Shown here: positions 25,509-34,374 of the stretch, piece after piece
Position numbering within the stretch: position 1 is the first letter of the stretch
How the letters are laid out: each line of letters begins with the position of its first letter
Origin: Mycolicibacterium psychrotolerans
GTDB taxonomy: Bacteria > Actinomycetota > Actinomycetes > Mycobacteriales > Mycobacteriaceae
Reading direction: 5' to 3'
Length of the DNA: 64,000 nucleotides
NCBI RefSeq assembly: GCF_010729305.1
Contig: NZ_AP022574.1
Span: forward strand, 4,154,001-4,218,000
The notes under the pieces: generated by a model
The model's input: the letters and a program-made list of their open reading frames with translations, nothing else
What the model was told of the DNA's origin: nothing
Databases searched by the model: none
Made by a program: the position numbers and the translations under genes

Positions 25509-26591
25509 TCACCGAGCGCCTCTGACCATCACCGGGTGGGCCAGCACCGATTCGTGGTTGTAGCCCAGCTCGTTCGGCGGTGTCGAATCCGGCTGGGCTT
25601 GGCCGCGGTCGTCGCTGGCACGGACACGGAGCACATGCTCACCGGGGTCAGCGTCCCAGCGGAACTGCCACCTTGCCCAGACGCCCGCAGACCCGGGCGA
25701 GGTGAGCATGGCCGGCTCCCATGGGCCGTCGCCGATGCGGCATTCGACCGTGCTGACCCGACCTTCGCCCGCGTAGGCGCGGCCGCGGATCAGCTGCGGG
25801 CCTGCATGCAGGTGTGCCGGCCACGGGAGCTCGACCAGGCTGGACAGCGCCGGTTCGGTGATCGCCGGGCCGAGCGCCGGCCCGTGGGCGGCATAGCCGG
25901 GTCCGATCAAGACGTAGTCCTCGGTGTTCCACGGGACGTGCAGAGGCGTTGTCGACACCTCGATGCGGCCGAGCCACTTGATGCTGGCCGCACCCAGCCA
26001 GCCCGACACCACCAGGCGAGCGGGAAAGCCGTGGTCGGCCGGCAGGATCTCACCGTTCATCGCGATGGCCACGATCGTGTCGTCGGCCAGCGCCTTGACC
26101 AGGGGCAAGGGTCGACGGGCCCGGATCGCGTCGAGGGACTCCGGCATCACCTCGCGCGCCTGCGCGGTGAGTTGCGCCGGCTCCAGCAGGTCCCGCAGCC
26201 GCACGCCGGTCCATTCGGCCGTACTGATGGCCGAGCGGCCCCACTGGGTGCCGCTGAACGACCGACCGAGTTCCTCGCCGAAGAGCACACGCCGATTTCC
26301 CGCGCATTCGATGGTGCGGATCACCGACACCAACGGCAACCGGGTGAGCAGGTCGTCATAGCGGTAGGTGACGGTCTGACCGACACCGTCGCCTTCGATC
26401 CGCAGCGTCCACGTCCGGTCATCGATCGCCGGGGTGGGCACGTGGCTGCGGATGAAGAACCGGTCGATCGGCGTGATGTCCGACAGCATCCGCGCCGGAT
26501 TGGTGCCGTAATCGAGACCGGAGCCGGTGTCTTCCAGCAGATCCGGCGGTGTCGGCTTGACGATGTCGGGCGATGACATGCTTTCGAGCAT
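25509..26591 (-). CDS. Sulfite-oxidase-family molybdopterin oxidoreductase
   Basis: A 360-residue protein with the sulfite oxidase Moco domain (about 30-250) and the C-terminal dimerisation domain (about 255-355). The molybdenum-ligating Cys96 lies in IRTIECAGNRR; GFPARLVVSGWLGAASIKWL is typical of the domain. There is no heme domain and no Tat signal, so it is probably cytoplasmic and its electron acceptor is unknown. The substrate need not be sulfite. The ATG at 26591 has GGAG about 10 nt upstream; ATG 26579 is an alternative. It follows the reductase gene after 40 bp on the same strand. Confidence 0.88.
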   Translation of the reverse strand: MLESMSSPDIVKPTPPDLLEDTGSGLDYGTNPARMLSDITPIDRFFIRSHVPTPAIDDRTWTLRIEGDGVGQTVTYRYDDLLTRLPLVSVIRTIECAGNRRVLFGEELGRSFSGTQWGRSAISTAEWTGVRLRDLLEPAQLTAQAREVMPESLDAIRARRPLPLVKALADDTIVAIAMNGEILPADHGFPARLVVSGWLGAASIKWLGRIEVSTTPLHVPWNTEDYVLIGPGYAAHGPALGPAITEPALSSLVELPWPAHLHAGPQLIRGRAYAGEGRVSTVECRIGDGPWEPAMLTSPGSAGVWARWQFRWDADPGEHVLRVRASDDRGQAQPDSTPPNELGYNHESVLAHPVMVRGAR

Positions 26592-26631
26592 TGCGGCTCA
26601 CTCCGCCGCAGGCAAGGCCGCCGGCCCAGGG

Positions 26632-27084
26632 TCAGCGGGCCCGGACGAGCTCGAACAGCGGGATGGCCCGCGTCGTGTTGGCCTGGTATTCGGCGAACAC
26701 CGGGGCGAGTTCGACGATCTTGGGGTAAGTGGCCTCGCGCTCGTCCTCGGGAAGTTCCCGGGCGAGCACCTCGTAGGTCTCGGTACCGACCTCGATCCGG
26801 GCCCGCGAGTCGGCACGCAGGTTGTGCACCCACGCAGGGTGTTTCGGCGCCCCCGCGTAGGAGCCGACGATGAGCATCTTGTCGTCGACCGTCAGATACG
26901 CAAGCGGCGACAGCCGCGGCTGCCCCGACTTGGCGCCCACGGTGTGCAGCAACAGCAGCGTCGCTCCTTCGAAGGGGCCGCCCACCACTCCTCCGTTGGC
27001 GCGGAACTCGTCGACGATGGCGCGGTTGAAGTCGTCGAGGGCCGTGGTGTCGGAGTAGAGCTTCTTCTTGTCGATCTCGGTCAT
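26632..27084 (-). CDS. Nitroreductase-family deazaflavin (F420)-dependent oxidoreductase
   Basis: A 150-residue split-barrel protein of the Ddn/FDOR family, abundant in mycobacteria. Visible family marks are TLLLLHTVGAKSGQPRLSPL, GSYAGAPKHPAWVHNLRAD and the C-terminal IPLFELVR. It should bind F420H2 and reduce a hydrophobic substrate such as a quinone or unsaturated ketone; the true substrate is unknown. Its ATG overlaps the aspS stop (ATGA), so it is coupled to aspS. A truncated paralogue lies at 22621-22848. Confidence 0.9.
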   Translation of the reverse strand: MTEIDKKKLYSDTTALDDFNRAIVDEFRANGGVVGGPFEGATLLLLHTVGAKSGQPRLSPLAYLTVDDKMLIVGSYAGAPKHPAWVHNLRADSRARIEVGTETYEVLARELPEDEREATYPKIVELAPVFAEYQANTTRAIPLFELVRAR

Positions 27085-28868
27085 GCCTTCTCCAGCTTCT
27101 CGGGCTTGGCGTCTATTCCGGATTCCTTGCGCTGCTGCGCGGTGATCGGCGCCGGCGCATCGGTCAACGGGTCGACACCACCGCCGGACTTCGGGAACGC
27201 GATGACCTCGCGGATAGAGTCCACGCCCGCGAGCAACGCGGTGATCCGGTCCCAGCCGAACGCGATGCCGCCGTGCGGCGGCGCGCCGAACGTGAACGCG
27301 TCCAACAGGAATCCGAACTTGTCCGTTGCCTCGTCGTGGTCGATGCCCATCATCGCGAACACCCGCTCCTGGACGTCGCGGCGATGGATACGGATGGAGC
27401 CGCCGCCGATCTCGTTGCCGTTGCAGACGATGTCGTAGGCGTCGGCCAGCGCCGAACCCGGATCGGTGTCGAACGTCGCCACCGACTCGGGTTTGGGTGC
27501 GGTGAACGCATGGTGCACCGCGGTCCACGCTCCGGATCCGACGGCGACATCGCCGGACGCGGTGGCCTCGTCGGCCGGTTCGAACAGCGGCCAGTCCACC
27601 ACCCAGGTGAACGCCCACGCGGTCGGGTCGATCATGTCGAGCCGCTTGGCGATCTCGATGCGCGTGGCTCCCAGCAGCGCGCGGGCGCCCTTGGGAGTGC
27701 CCGCGGCGAAGAACACGCAGTCGCCGGGCTTCGCCCCGACGTGGGCGGCCAATCCGTCGCGCTCGGCATCGGAGAGGTTCTTGGCCACCGGGCCTGCCAG
27801 CTCACCGTCCTCGCCGACGAGCACATACGCCAGCCCCTTGTGGCCGCGCTGTTTGGCGAACTCCTGCCACCCGTCGAGCGTGCGCCGGGGCTGCGACGCC
27901 CCGCCCGGCATCACGACCGCGCCGACGTACGGCGCCTGGAACACCCGGAACGGGGTGTCGGCGAAGTAGTCGGTGCACTCCACGAGCTCCACCCCGAACC
28001 GCAGGTCGGGTTTGTCGGTACCGAACCGCCGCATCGCCTCGGTGTAACTGATCCGCGGCAACGGGGTCGGCAGGTCGTAGCCGATGAGCGCCCACAGCGC
28101 CCGAAGCACCTCCTCGGACACCGCGATGACGTCGTCGGCGTCGACGAAGCTCATCTCCATGTCGAGCTGGGTGAATTCGGGCTGGCGGTCGGCGCGGAAA
28201 TCCTCGTCGCGGTAGCACCGGGCGATCTGGTAGTAGCGCTCCATGCCCGCGACCATGAGCAGCTGCTTGAACAGCTGCGGGCTCTGCGGCAGCGCGTAGA
28301 ACGTGCCGGGCTGCAGGCGTGCGGGCACCAGGAAGTCGCGCGCACCCTCGGGGGTCGAGCGGGTCAGGGTCGGAGTCTCGACCTCGACGAAGTCGTGGGC
28401 GGCGAGCACGCCGCGCGCGGCGGCATTGACCTTGGACCGCAACCGAATTGCGTTCCCGGGACCTTCACGGCGCAGATCGAGATAGCGGTACTTCAGCCGT
28501 GCTTCCTCGCCGGCGGTCTCGTCGAGCTGGAACGGCAGCGGCGCACTCTCCCCCAGCACCGACAGCGCCGTCGCGTTGACCTCCACGTCACCGGTGGCGA
28601 TCTCGGCGTTGGCGTTGCCCTCGGGCCGGACCTCGACCACACCCGTGACGGCGACACAGAACTCCGACCGCAGCCGATGCGCCTGGCCGAGCACCTGGCC
28701 CTCTTCCAAACCCTCCCGGAACACCACCTGGCTCACACCCGAGGCGTCACGCAGGTCGATGAAGATGACGCCGCCGTGGTCACGGCGACGGGCCACCCAA
28801 CCGGCCAGCGTCACCGTCTGGCCGGCGTCGGCGGCACGCAACGATCCGGCGGTACGGGTGCGCAGCAC
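27081..28868 (-). CDS. aspS: Aspartyl-tRNA synthetase
   Basis: A 595-residue class IIb aminoacyl-tRNA synthetase. It has the N-terminal OB-fold anticodon-binding domain (VTLAGWVARRRDHGGVIFID), motif 2 region YQIARCYRDEDFRADRQPEF, the bacterial GAD insertion domain and motif 3 GIAFGWDRITALL. It probably charges tRNA-Asp; many bacteria that lack AsnRS use a non-discriminating form that also charges tRNA-Asn, which cannot be judged here. The start is GTG at 28868. It corresponds to Rv2572c. The following reductase and molybdoenzyme genes are probably cotranscribed. Confidence 0.98.
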   Translation of the reverse strand: MLRTRTAGSLRAADAGQTVTLAGWVARRRDHGGVIFIDLRDASGVSQVVFREGLEEGQVLGQAHRLRSEFCVAVTGVVEVRPEGNANAEIATGDVEVNATALSVLGESAPLPFQLDETAGEEARLKYRYLDLRREGPGNAIRLRSKVNAAARGVLAAHDFVEVETPTLTRSTPEGARDFLVPARLQPGTFYALPQSPQLFKQLLMVAGMERYYQIARCYRDEDFRADRQPEFTQLDMEMSFVDADDVIAVSEEVLRALWALIGYDLPTPLPRISYTEAMRRFGTDKPDLRFGVELVECTDYFADTPFRVFQAPYVGAVVMPGGASQPRRTLDGWQEFAKQRGHKGLAYVLVGEDGELAGPVAKNLSDAERDGLAAHVGAKPGDCVFFAAGTPKGARALLGATRIEIAKRLDMIDPTAWAFTWVVDWPLFEPADEATASGDVAVGSGAWTAVHHAFTAPKPESVATFDTDPGSALADAYDIVCNGNEIGGGSIRIHRRDVQERVFAMMGIDHDEATDKFGFLLDAFTFGAPPHGGIAFGWDRITALLAGVDSIREVIAFPKSGGGVDPLTDAPAPITAQQRKESGIDAKPEKLEKA

Positions 28869-28928
28869 GAAATACTCCTCTGGACGGGGATGATCGACGG
28901 TCCAGTCTAGAGGTGGGAGAACTTCGGG

Positions 28929-29348
28929 CTACGCGCCCGGCACCCGCAGGTGCCCGCGGGCCTGGAGTTCGTCGTCATCGACGAGCACCAGCATCGGCTC
29001 CCCGGGGACGCAGAGCATGGTGACGGTGAAGCGGCAGCGCTGGTCGTCCCGATTGTTGGCGTCCGAGTAGTGGATCACGTCGCCGCCGGGCTCCCAGAAC
29101 GCCTCGCCCTGCCGGACCACCCGGGGCGGTTGCCCTTCCAGTTCGAACAGCATCTCGCCCTCCAGTACCAGCCCGAACGCCGGACCGCTCGGATGCCGGT
29201 GCGGCGGGGCGCCGGGGCTGCCGGGCGGATAGTCGACGACGACGGTCATCGCGTGCGCGCCGGCAGGGATGAACGGTGGCGTCACCTCCTGGGCCACCGT
29301 CATCGCGTCCTCCCATGAGGAGTCGTAGGCCTTGATCACCGTGGGCAC
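28929..29348 (-). CDS. Cupin-domain protein downstream of an ECF sigma factor
   Basis: A 139-residue single cupin. The two motifs are visible as PPHRHPSGPAFGLVLEGEM and GEAFWEPGGDVIHYSDANN, which supply the usual His/Glu metal ligands. It starts 28 bp after the sigma factor gene on the same strand, so the two are likely in one operon. Cupin domains form the C-terminal half of ChrR-type anti-sigma factors, but this protein lacks the N-terminal zinc anti-sigma domain. Whether it senses a signal for the sigma factor or is an unrelated enzyme is unknown. The start is GTG 29348, or GTG 29339. Confidence 0.8.
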   Translation of the reverse strand: MPTVIKAYDSSWEDAMTVAQEVTPPFIPAGAHAMTVVVDYPPGSPGAPPHRHPSGPAFGLVLEGEMLFELEGQPPRVVRQGEAFWEPGGDVIHYSDANNRDDQRCRFTVTMLCVPGEPMLVLVDDDELQARGHLRVPGA

Positions 29349-29376
29349 CGTTCCGTTCCCGTTGCTGTCGAGCCGA

Positions 29377-29988
29377 TCACGCGATCACCGCGGCCGCGAC
29401 GGGCGCGACGGCGCCGTGGTTGCGGTGTGCCAGCGCCAGGCGCAGACGACGACGGGCGCGGGACACCCGGGACATCACGGTGCCGATCGGGATGTCGAGG
29501 ATCGCCGCTGTCTCGGCGTAGGTGTAGCCCTCGACATCGGCATAGAACATCACCTCGGCGAAGCCCTCGGGCAGCGCCGCCATCGCAGCTCTGATGTCAC
29601 CGTCGCCGAGGGAGTCGAGCAGTTCGTCCTCCGCCGAGCGCACCCCGCCGGGCAACCGGGAGGCGCCCGCCGCCAGGTCATGTTCGGTGATGTCGTCGGT
29701 GGGGACCTCGGCCACCCGGGACTGCTTGGCCCGGTGCCCGCTGACCCACCGGTTGTAGAGGATGCGGAACAGCCACGCCTTGAGGTTGGTGCCCTCGGAG
29801 AACGTGTGGAAGCCGAGGTAGGCCCGCATCAGGGTGTCCTGCAGCAGATCCTCGGCGTCGGCGTCGCTGCGGGTCAGCCGCCGCGCGCCGCGGGCGAGCA
29901 CGTCGAGCAACGGTTCCACCTCCGTGGCGAACGTCGCACGGCCGTCGCGGTCCGGCGAACCCGCTCTGGGCAGATAGGTGACGGTCAT
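29377..29988 (-). CDS. ECF-type RNA polymerase sigma factor (SigH-like)
   Basis: A 203-residue extracytoplasmic-function sigma factor. Region 2 (about 20-95) has LLQDTLMRAYLGFHTFSEG and NLKAWLFRILYN; region 4 (about 135-190) has ALPEGFAEVMFYADVEGYTY and PIGTVMSRVSRARRRLR. The sequence resembles mycobacterial SigH closely, but the gene is not followed by an RshA-type zinc anti-sigma factor; a cupin gene takes that place. The ATG at 29988 has a good GAGGAGCGACC ribosome-binding site. I saw no clear SigH-type promoter (GGAAT/GTT) upstream, so autoregulation is not evident. Confidence 0.92.
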   Translation of the reverse strand: MTVTYLPRAGSPDRDGRATFATEVEPLLDVLARGARRLTRSDADAEDLLQDTLMRAYLGFHTFSEGTNLKAWLFRILYNRWVSGHRAKQSRVAEVPTDDITEHDLAAGASRLPGGVRSAEDELLDSLGDGDIRAAMAALPEGFAEVMFYADVEGYTYAETAAILDIPIGTVMSRVSRARRRLRLALAHRNHGAVAPVAAAVIA

Positions 29989-30087
29989 GGTCGCTCCTCG
30001 CTGTGCTGATGAGTCCCGTCGTGGGCTGACTGCTCTCAACACTCGCGGCTCGGCGGGCAAAGCGAACCCTTGCCAACCCGTAGTCCC

Positions 30088-30116
30088 GCCCCGTGGGCCC
30101 CGGGGCCCTACGGGGC
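30088..30116 (-). terminator. GC-rich hairpin at the end of the LuxR/AAA gene
   Basis: A near-perfect inverted repeat: the core is GGGCCCC followed by GGGGCCC, extended by GCCCCGT and ACGGGGC with one bulged T at 30109. It straddles the stop codon of the LuxR/AAA gene and lies upstream of the sigma gene in the same direction. No U-tract follows. It could act as a mycobacterial-type terminator without U-tract. Confidence 0.45.
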
Positions 30117-32897
30117 GAAAGCCGTGGTGCGTAGCTGCCTGCGCGACGAGATGCCCAGCTTGGCGAAGACCTTGCGCAGGTGCCATTCCACGGTGTGCGC
30201 ACTGATGAACAGCGAGGCGCCGATCTCGGAGTTGGTCATGCCCTCGGCGGCCAGCCCGGCGATCTGGGCCTCCTGGGCTGTCAGGTCACCTCCCGACCGG
30301 GCCGCCGCGGCGCGCACCTTCTCACCGGTGGCCACCAGTTCACGACGGGTGCGCTCCGCGAAACCGCGCGCACCCATCCCGGTGAACAGGTCGTGCGCGG
30401 CGGTCAGCTCCCGCCGCGCGTCGGTGCGCCGGTTGGCCCGGCGCAACCACTCGCCGTACTGCAGCCGCGCCCGCGCCCGGTGCACCACGATGTCCGTTCT
30501 GCCCAGCCGTTCGACGGCCTCGCCGAACAATGCATCGGCGGCCTCGCCGTCGGCGATCATCGCGCGGGCGGCCGCGAGAATGCCCAGGCCCCAATCACTT
30601 TCGACGGCGCCGGCGCTGACCTCCAGCCGCGCCACCGCGTCGCGCGCGACCGCGGCCGCACCCGTGCGCGTCGCGGCCTCGACCAACTCGTAGGCGCACC
30701 ACCCGTGGAAACCCAGATCTTCATACGAACAACAGTCGTGGGCCGCGGCGAACGCCTGCTCGTAACGGCCGTGGCCGTTGTGCAGCACGGCGGCGGCATA
30801 GCCGAGCAGGCCCTGCAGACGTCCCTCCCCCCGTGGCCCCGCGTCGGTGCCGAGTCCGTCGATGAGCTTCGCGGCGACGGCGTCGTCGCCGCGGTGGACG
30901 GCCAGCATCACGTCGTGGTAGCGCACCGGCGACTTGGCCGCCGTCGCCGCGGCGATGGAGGCGGCCTCGCGCAGCAACTGCTCGGCCGCGGCGAACTCGC
31001 CGGCCATCAGGTGCACGCCGGCGCGGTAAGCCAGCGCGCGCGGCAGCCCGGCCAGCGCTCCGCTGCTACGGGCGTGCCGCACCGCGGCGGTCGCGAGGTG
31101 CCGCACCGCGTCCTGGTCCCACCGTTCATGAGCCGCGGACTCCTGCAGGATCGGAAAACCCGGCACCCTCAGCCACCGGCCGACCGCCACCTCATCGGAG
31201 TCGGCTTGTGCCCGCATCGCCGCCAGCGCGCGACCCAGTGCGTCGGTACCCGCGCCCGGACCACCGGTGATCCGCTCGGCCATCCCCTGCAGCAGGAGGT
31301 CGACCGGCCGGAGCCGGTCGGTCATCTGCGACACCGCCGCCAGCGCGGCGTCGGCGGCACCGGTGAGAGCTGCGGGATCCGCGGCGCGCCCGGCGTACAT
31401 CAGCGCCGCGATGGCCTCGAGGTAACTCTCTCTCGACGAGTGGACGTCGAGCCGCTGCAGCGTGCGGGCCGCGTCGAGCAACGGCGGCGCGGTGTCGGCG
31501 ACAGCGGGCGCCCCGCTGTCGCCGGAGCGACTGCGGACGAACTCCATCTGCGCGCGTAGCCGAGCCACCAGCGCCTGTTGCAGCGCAGACAGCTGGCCGA
31601 GTTCGGCGATGGCGAGCAACTCGTGGGCGGCCGCGGCGTCGGCGGCATCGCTTTTGGCCTGGGCGGCTGCCAGTGCCCGGGGGCCCCGCAGCGCCGGGTC
31701 CGCGGTCAGCGTGGTGGCCCGTTCGAGGAACGTCGCCGCGGCCGCGACGCCGCCGCGGCTCTGCGCCCGCGCCGCGGAGCGTTCCAACTCGGCGGCGATC
31801 TCGTCGTCGGGTCCCGCCGCCGCCTGGGCGCCATGCCAGGCCCGGCGGTCGGGGTCGGTCTGCGGGTCCGTCGCGTCGGCCAGCACCCGGTGCACCTCGC
31901 GGCGGTCGAAGAGGTCACCGGCGCGATAGGCCGCCGAGCGGATCAGCGGGTGATGGAAGCGCATGCGCGGGCCGAACTCGATCAGCCCGTCGGCCTCTGC
32001 GGGCGCCAGCTCGGAGATCGGGATGCCCAGTAGACCCGCCGCACGCAGGAACAACGCCGCATCGCCGACCGGCTCGGCCGCGGCGAGCAGCAGCAGTCGC
32101 TGTGTCGAGTCGGGCAGCGAGCGGATACGGCGCACGTAGGTCTGCTCGACGGCCGCCGGCGAGGAGCGCTTGCCGGCGATCCAGAAACCGCCGGAGAGCT
32201 CCGCGGCCGACACGCTGCGCGGCACCTCCAGGATGGCCAGTGGCAGCCCGCGGGTCTCGGCGATCACGCGGTCGCGCACCCGCGGGTCGAGGCGGGCGAG
32301 CATGACCGAATCCAGCAGTGCCCGAGCGTCGTCGTCGGACAGACCGTTGACCGTCAGCTCGGGAAGGCCGGTGAGCAGTTCCGGATGGTCGCGCACGGCG
32401 AAGAGCAGCGCCACCGGCTCGGCGAGCAGACGGCGCGCCACGAAGGCCAGCGTCTGCAGCGATACCTGATCGAGCCACTGCGCGTCGTCGACGACCGCCA
32501 CCAGCGGCTGGTCCTCCGCGGCGGCGGCCAGCAGGCTCAGGATGGCCAGCCCGACCAGGAACCGGTCGGGGGTGTCGCCCGCGCCGCGGCCGAACGCCAC
32601 GTCGAGCGCCTCCCGCTGCGGAGCGGGCAACGCGTCGAGGTGCTCGAGCAGCGGCGCGCAGAGCTGCTGCAACCCGGCGTAGGCGAGTTCCATGTCAGAC
32701 TCGACGCCGGAAACCCCTATCCTGCGGAACTTCTCGGTGCGGGCGGCCACGTAGTCGAGCAGCGCGGTCTTGCCCACCCCCGCCTCGCCCCGCAACACCA
32801 GCACCTGGCACGCACCGGGTTCGAGGCCGGCGATCAGCTCATCGAGGAGCGCGCACTCGGCCGTCCGTCCGCGCAGGGACGGCTCCGGACTCGACAT
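30108..32897 (-). CDS. Large LuxR-family regulator with AAA/STAND ATPase domain
   Basis: A 929-residue regulator. Residues about 10-330 are a STAND-type ATPase: Walker A GEAGVGKT (37-44), Walker B LVAVVDDAQWLD (about 132-143). The middle is a helical, TPR-like repeat region. The last 65 residues are a LuxR-type HTH: LTAQEAQIAGLAAEGMTNSE and HTVEWHLRKVFAKLGISSRR. Such proteins switch on ATP-dependent oligomerisation to activate transcription; targets and signal are unknown. The ATG at 32897 begins just before the ATPase domain, with only a weak ribosome-binding site. The sigma gene follows downstream on the same strand. Confidence 0.9.
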   Translation of the reverse strand: MSSPEPSLRGRTAECALLDELIAGLEPGACQVLVLRGEAGVGKTALLDYVAARTEKFRRIGVSGVESDMELAYAGLQQLCAPLLEHLDALPAPQREALDVAFGRGAGDTPDRFLVGLAILSLLAAAAEDQPLVAVVDDAQWLDQVSLQTLAFVARRLLAEPVALLFAVRDHPELLTGLPELTVNGLSDDDARALLDSVMLARLDPRVRDRVIAETRGLPLAILEVPRSVSAAELSGGFWIAGKRSSPAAVEQTYVRRIRSLPDSTQRLLLLAAAEPVGDAALFLRAAGLLGIPISELAPAEADGLIEFGPRMRFHHPLIRSAAYRAGDLFDRREVHRVLADATDPQTDPDRRAWHGAQAAAGPDDEIAAELERSAARAQSRGGVAAAATFLERATTLTADPALRGPRALAAAQAKSDAADAAAAHELLAIAELGQLSALQQALVARLRAQMEFVRSRSGDSGAPAVADTAPPLLDAARTLQRLDVHSSRESYLEAIAALMYAGRAADPAALTGAADAALAAVSQMTDRLRPVDLLLQGMAERITGGPGAGTDALGRALAAMRAQADSDEVAVGRWLRVPGFPILQESAAHERWDQDAVRHLATAAVRHARSSGALAGLPRALAYRAGVHLMAGEFAAAEQLLREAASIAAATAAKSPVRYHDVMLAVHRGDDAVAAKLIDGLGTDAGPRGEGRLQGLLGYAAAVLHNGHGRYEQAFAAAHDCCSYEDLGFHGWCAYELVEAATRTGAAAVARDAVARLEVSAGAVESDWGLGILAAARAMIADGEAADALFGEAVERLGRTDIVVHRARARLQYGEWLRRANRRTDARRELTAAHDLFTGMGARGFAERTRRELVATGEKVRAAAARSGGDLTAQEAQIAGLAAEGMTNSEIGASLFISAHTVEWHLRKVFAKLGISSRRQLRTTAFAP

Positions 32898-32958
32898 GGG
32901 GCACCACCGGGTGTGATTTCGATGCTGGCGTGCGGAGTCTATCGAGACGGCTACCCCG

Positions 32959-33714
32959 TCACCGAGTGGCGGCCGAGCGGAGCAGCCAGTCCTCGAACCG
33001 CGTGGTGGACAGCCTCGCTGCGGGACCCGGCACCAGGGTCCGCTCACCGAGGTCAACCCCCCAGTACTTGGCGTCGGGGTCGGCGATCACCGGACGCTTG
33101 TCGCCGCGCGCGGTCAGCGCGGTGCGGATCAGGTCCGGCAGCAGCACCGCGTGCGGGCCGCCGATCTCGACGATCCCGTCGACCGGCGCGTCGAGTGCGG
33201 CGCGCGCGACGCCCTCGGCGACATCGGCGGCGGCCATCGGCTGGAAGTACGCGGGCGGCATCCGCACGCTGCCGTCCACGGTCGCCGAGTCGGCGAGGGT
33301 GTCGACGAACTCGAAGAACTGCGTGGCATGCACGATCGTGTAGGGCACCGGCCCCGCTGCGATGAGCTTCTCCTGGGCCAGCTTCGCCGCGAAATAACCG
33401 CTCTGCGAGGCCAATTCGGATGTACCGACCACCGACAGCGCGACGTGGTGACCGACGCCCGCGTCGGCCTCGGCGCGCAGCAGGTTCGTCGTCGCGGCGC
33501 GGAAGAACTCCAGGGCGGCATCGTCGAGGGTCGGCGAATTGGACACGTCGACCACCACGTCGGCGACCGAGACGGCCTGCGCGACGCCTTCCCCGGTGTA
33601 GGTGTCGACGCCGGTCGACGGCGCCGCGGCGACGGTGTCATGTCCGCGTTCGGTCAGCACGCGGACCACGGTGGTGCCGATCAGGCCGGTGCCGCCGATC
33701 ACGACGATCTTCAT
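32959..33714 (-). CDS. NmrA-like NAD(P)-binding protein (atypical SDR)
   Basis: A 251-residue Rossmann protein with the N-terminal motif VIGGTGLIGTTVV, followed by VLTERGHDTVAAAPSTGVDT, VVDVSNSP and VTTS-like segments. It lacks the classical YxxxK arrangement of active SDRs; a Y-AAK-like YFAAKLAQEKL is present after SGYF, so some catalytic role is possible. NmrA-like proteins act as redox sensors or reductases. It diverges from the SRPBCC gene with a 108-bp gap and lies 61 bp upstream of the LuxR/AAA gene on the same strand. Confidence 0.85.
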   Translation of the reverse strand: MKIVVIGGTGLIGTTVVRVLTERGHDTVAAAPSTGVDTYTGEGVAQAVSVADVVVDVSNSPTLDDAALEFFRAATTNLLRAEADAGVGHHVALSVVGTSELASQSGYFAAKLAQEKLIAAGPVPYTIVHATQFFEFVDTLADSATVDGSVRMPPAYFQPMAAADVAEGVARAALDAPVDGIVEIGGPHAVLLPDLIRTALTARGDKRPVIADPDAKYWGVDLGERTLVPGPAARLSTTRFEDWLLRSAATR

Positions 33715-33822
33715 GGTGAGCCTTTCAACGTTTCCTGGGGACTGCTTCGGTGCCCACCAGAACGGATGGCCGCGCCGGCATTCATCCCCTCATCGGCGAC
33801 CAACCAGATTGGCCTACTGTGT

Positions 33823-34326
33823 ATGGTCATGCACGAGTGTGAGCGCGTCGGTCTGGACTTCGTCGATTCCGCGCCGTACCGCTTCGTCAGCACGGTGGAC
33901 CTTGCGATCACCCCCGAGCAACTGTTCGAGGTGCTGGCCGACGAGACCTCATGGCCGCGCTGGGCCAGCGTCATCACCAAGGTCACGTGGACCAGCCCGT
34001 TGCCCCGGGGCGTCGGCACCACCCGCACCGTCGAGATGCGCGGCGGCATCACCGGCGCTGAGGAGTTCCTGGCGTGGGAACCTTTCGAGCGCATGGCCTT
34101 TCGGTTCAACACCTCCACTACAGGCAGCATCGCAGCGTTCGCGGAGGACTACCGCGTCACGCCCACCCCCGGTGGCTGCCACCTGACGTGGATCATGGCG
34201 ATGAAGCCCGCCGGCCTCGCCGGCCGGCTGGGGCTGTTCGCCGGCCGGCCGGTGATGAGCAGGCTCTTCCAGCGGTTCCTGCACAACCTGCGCCGCTACA
34301 CCGACCAGAGGTTCGCGGCGCGATAG
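33823..34326 (+). CDS. SRPBCC-family protein
   Basis: A 167-residue START/SRPBCC fold. FVSTVDLAITPEQLFEVLAD and WPRWASVITKVTW form the first strand, helices and turn, and the C-terminal helix is VMSRLFQRFLHNLRRYTDQR. It should bind a hydrophobic ligand; no substrate is known. The ATG at 33823 is used; the ATG at 33829 is equally possible. It lies 48 bp upstream of the cyclase-AAA gene and may be cotranscribed with it. Confidence 0.82.
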   Translation: MVMHECERVGLDFVDSAPYRFVSTVDLAITPEQLFEVLADETSWPRWASVITKVTWTSPLPRGVGTTRTVEMRGGITGAEEFLAWEPFERMAFRFNTSTTGSIAAFAEDYRVTPTPGGCHLTWIMAMKPAGLAGRLGLFAGRPVMSRLFQRFLHNLRRYTDQRFAAR

Positions 34327-34374
34327 CCCCCGCGGCCGCCCCGGCGGGTCTATCGTGACCGTCGGAGAACGCGG

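Noticed and set aside
29989..30107. SigH-type autoregulatory promoter before the sigma gene
   Set aside because: No GGAAT-like -35 with a suitably spaced GTT -10 could be found on the minus strand.
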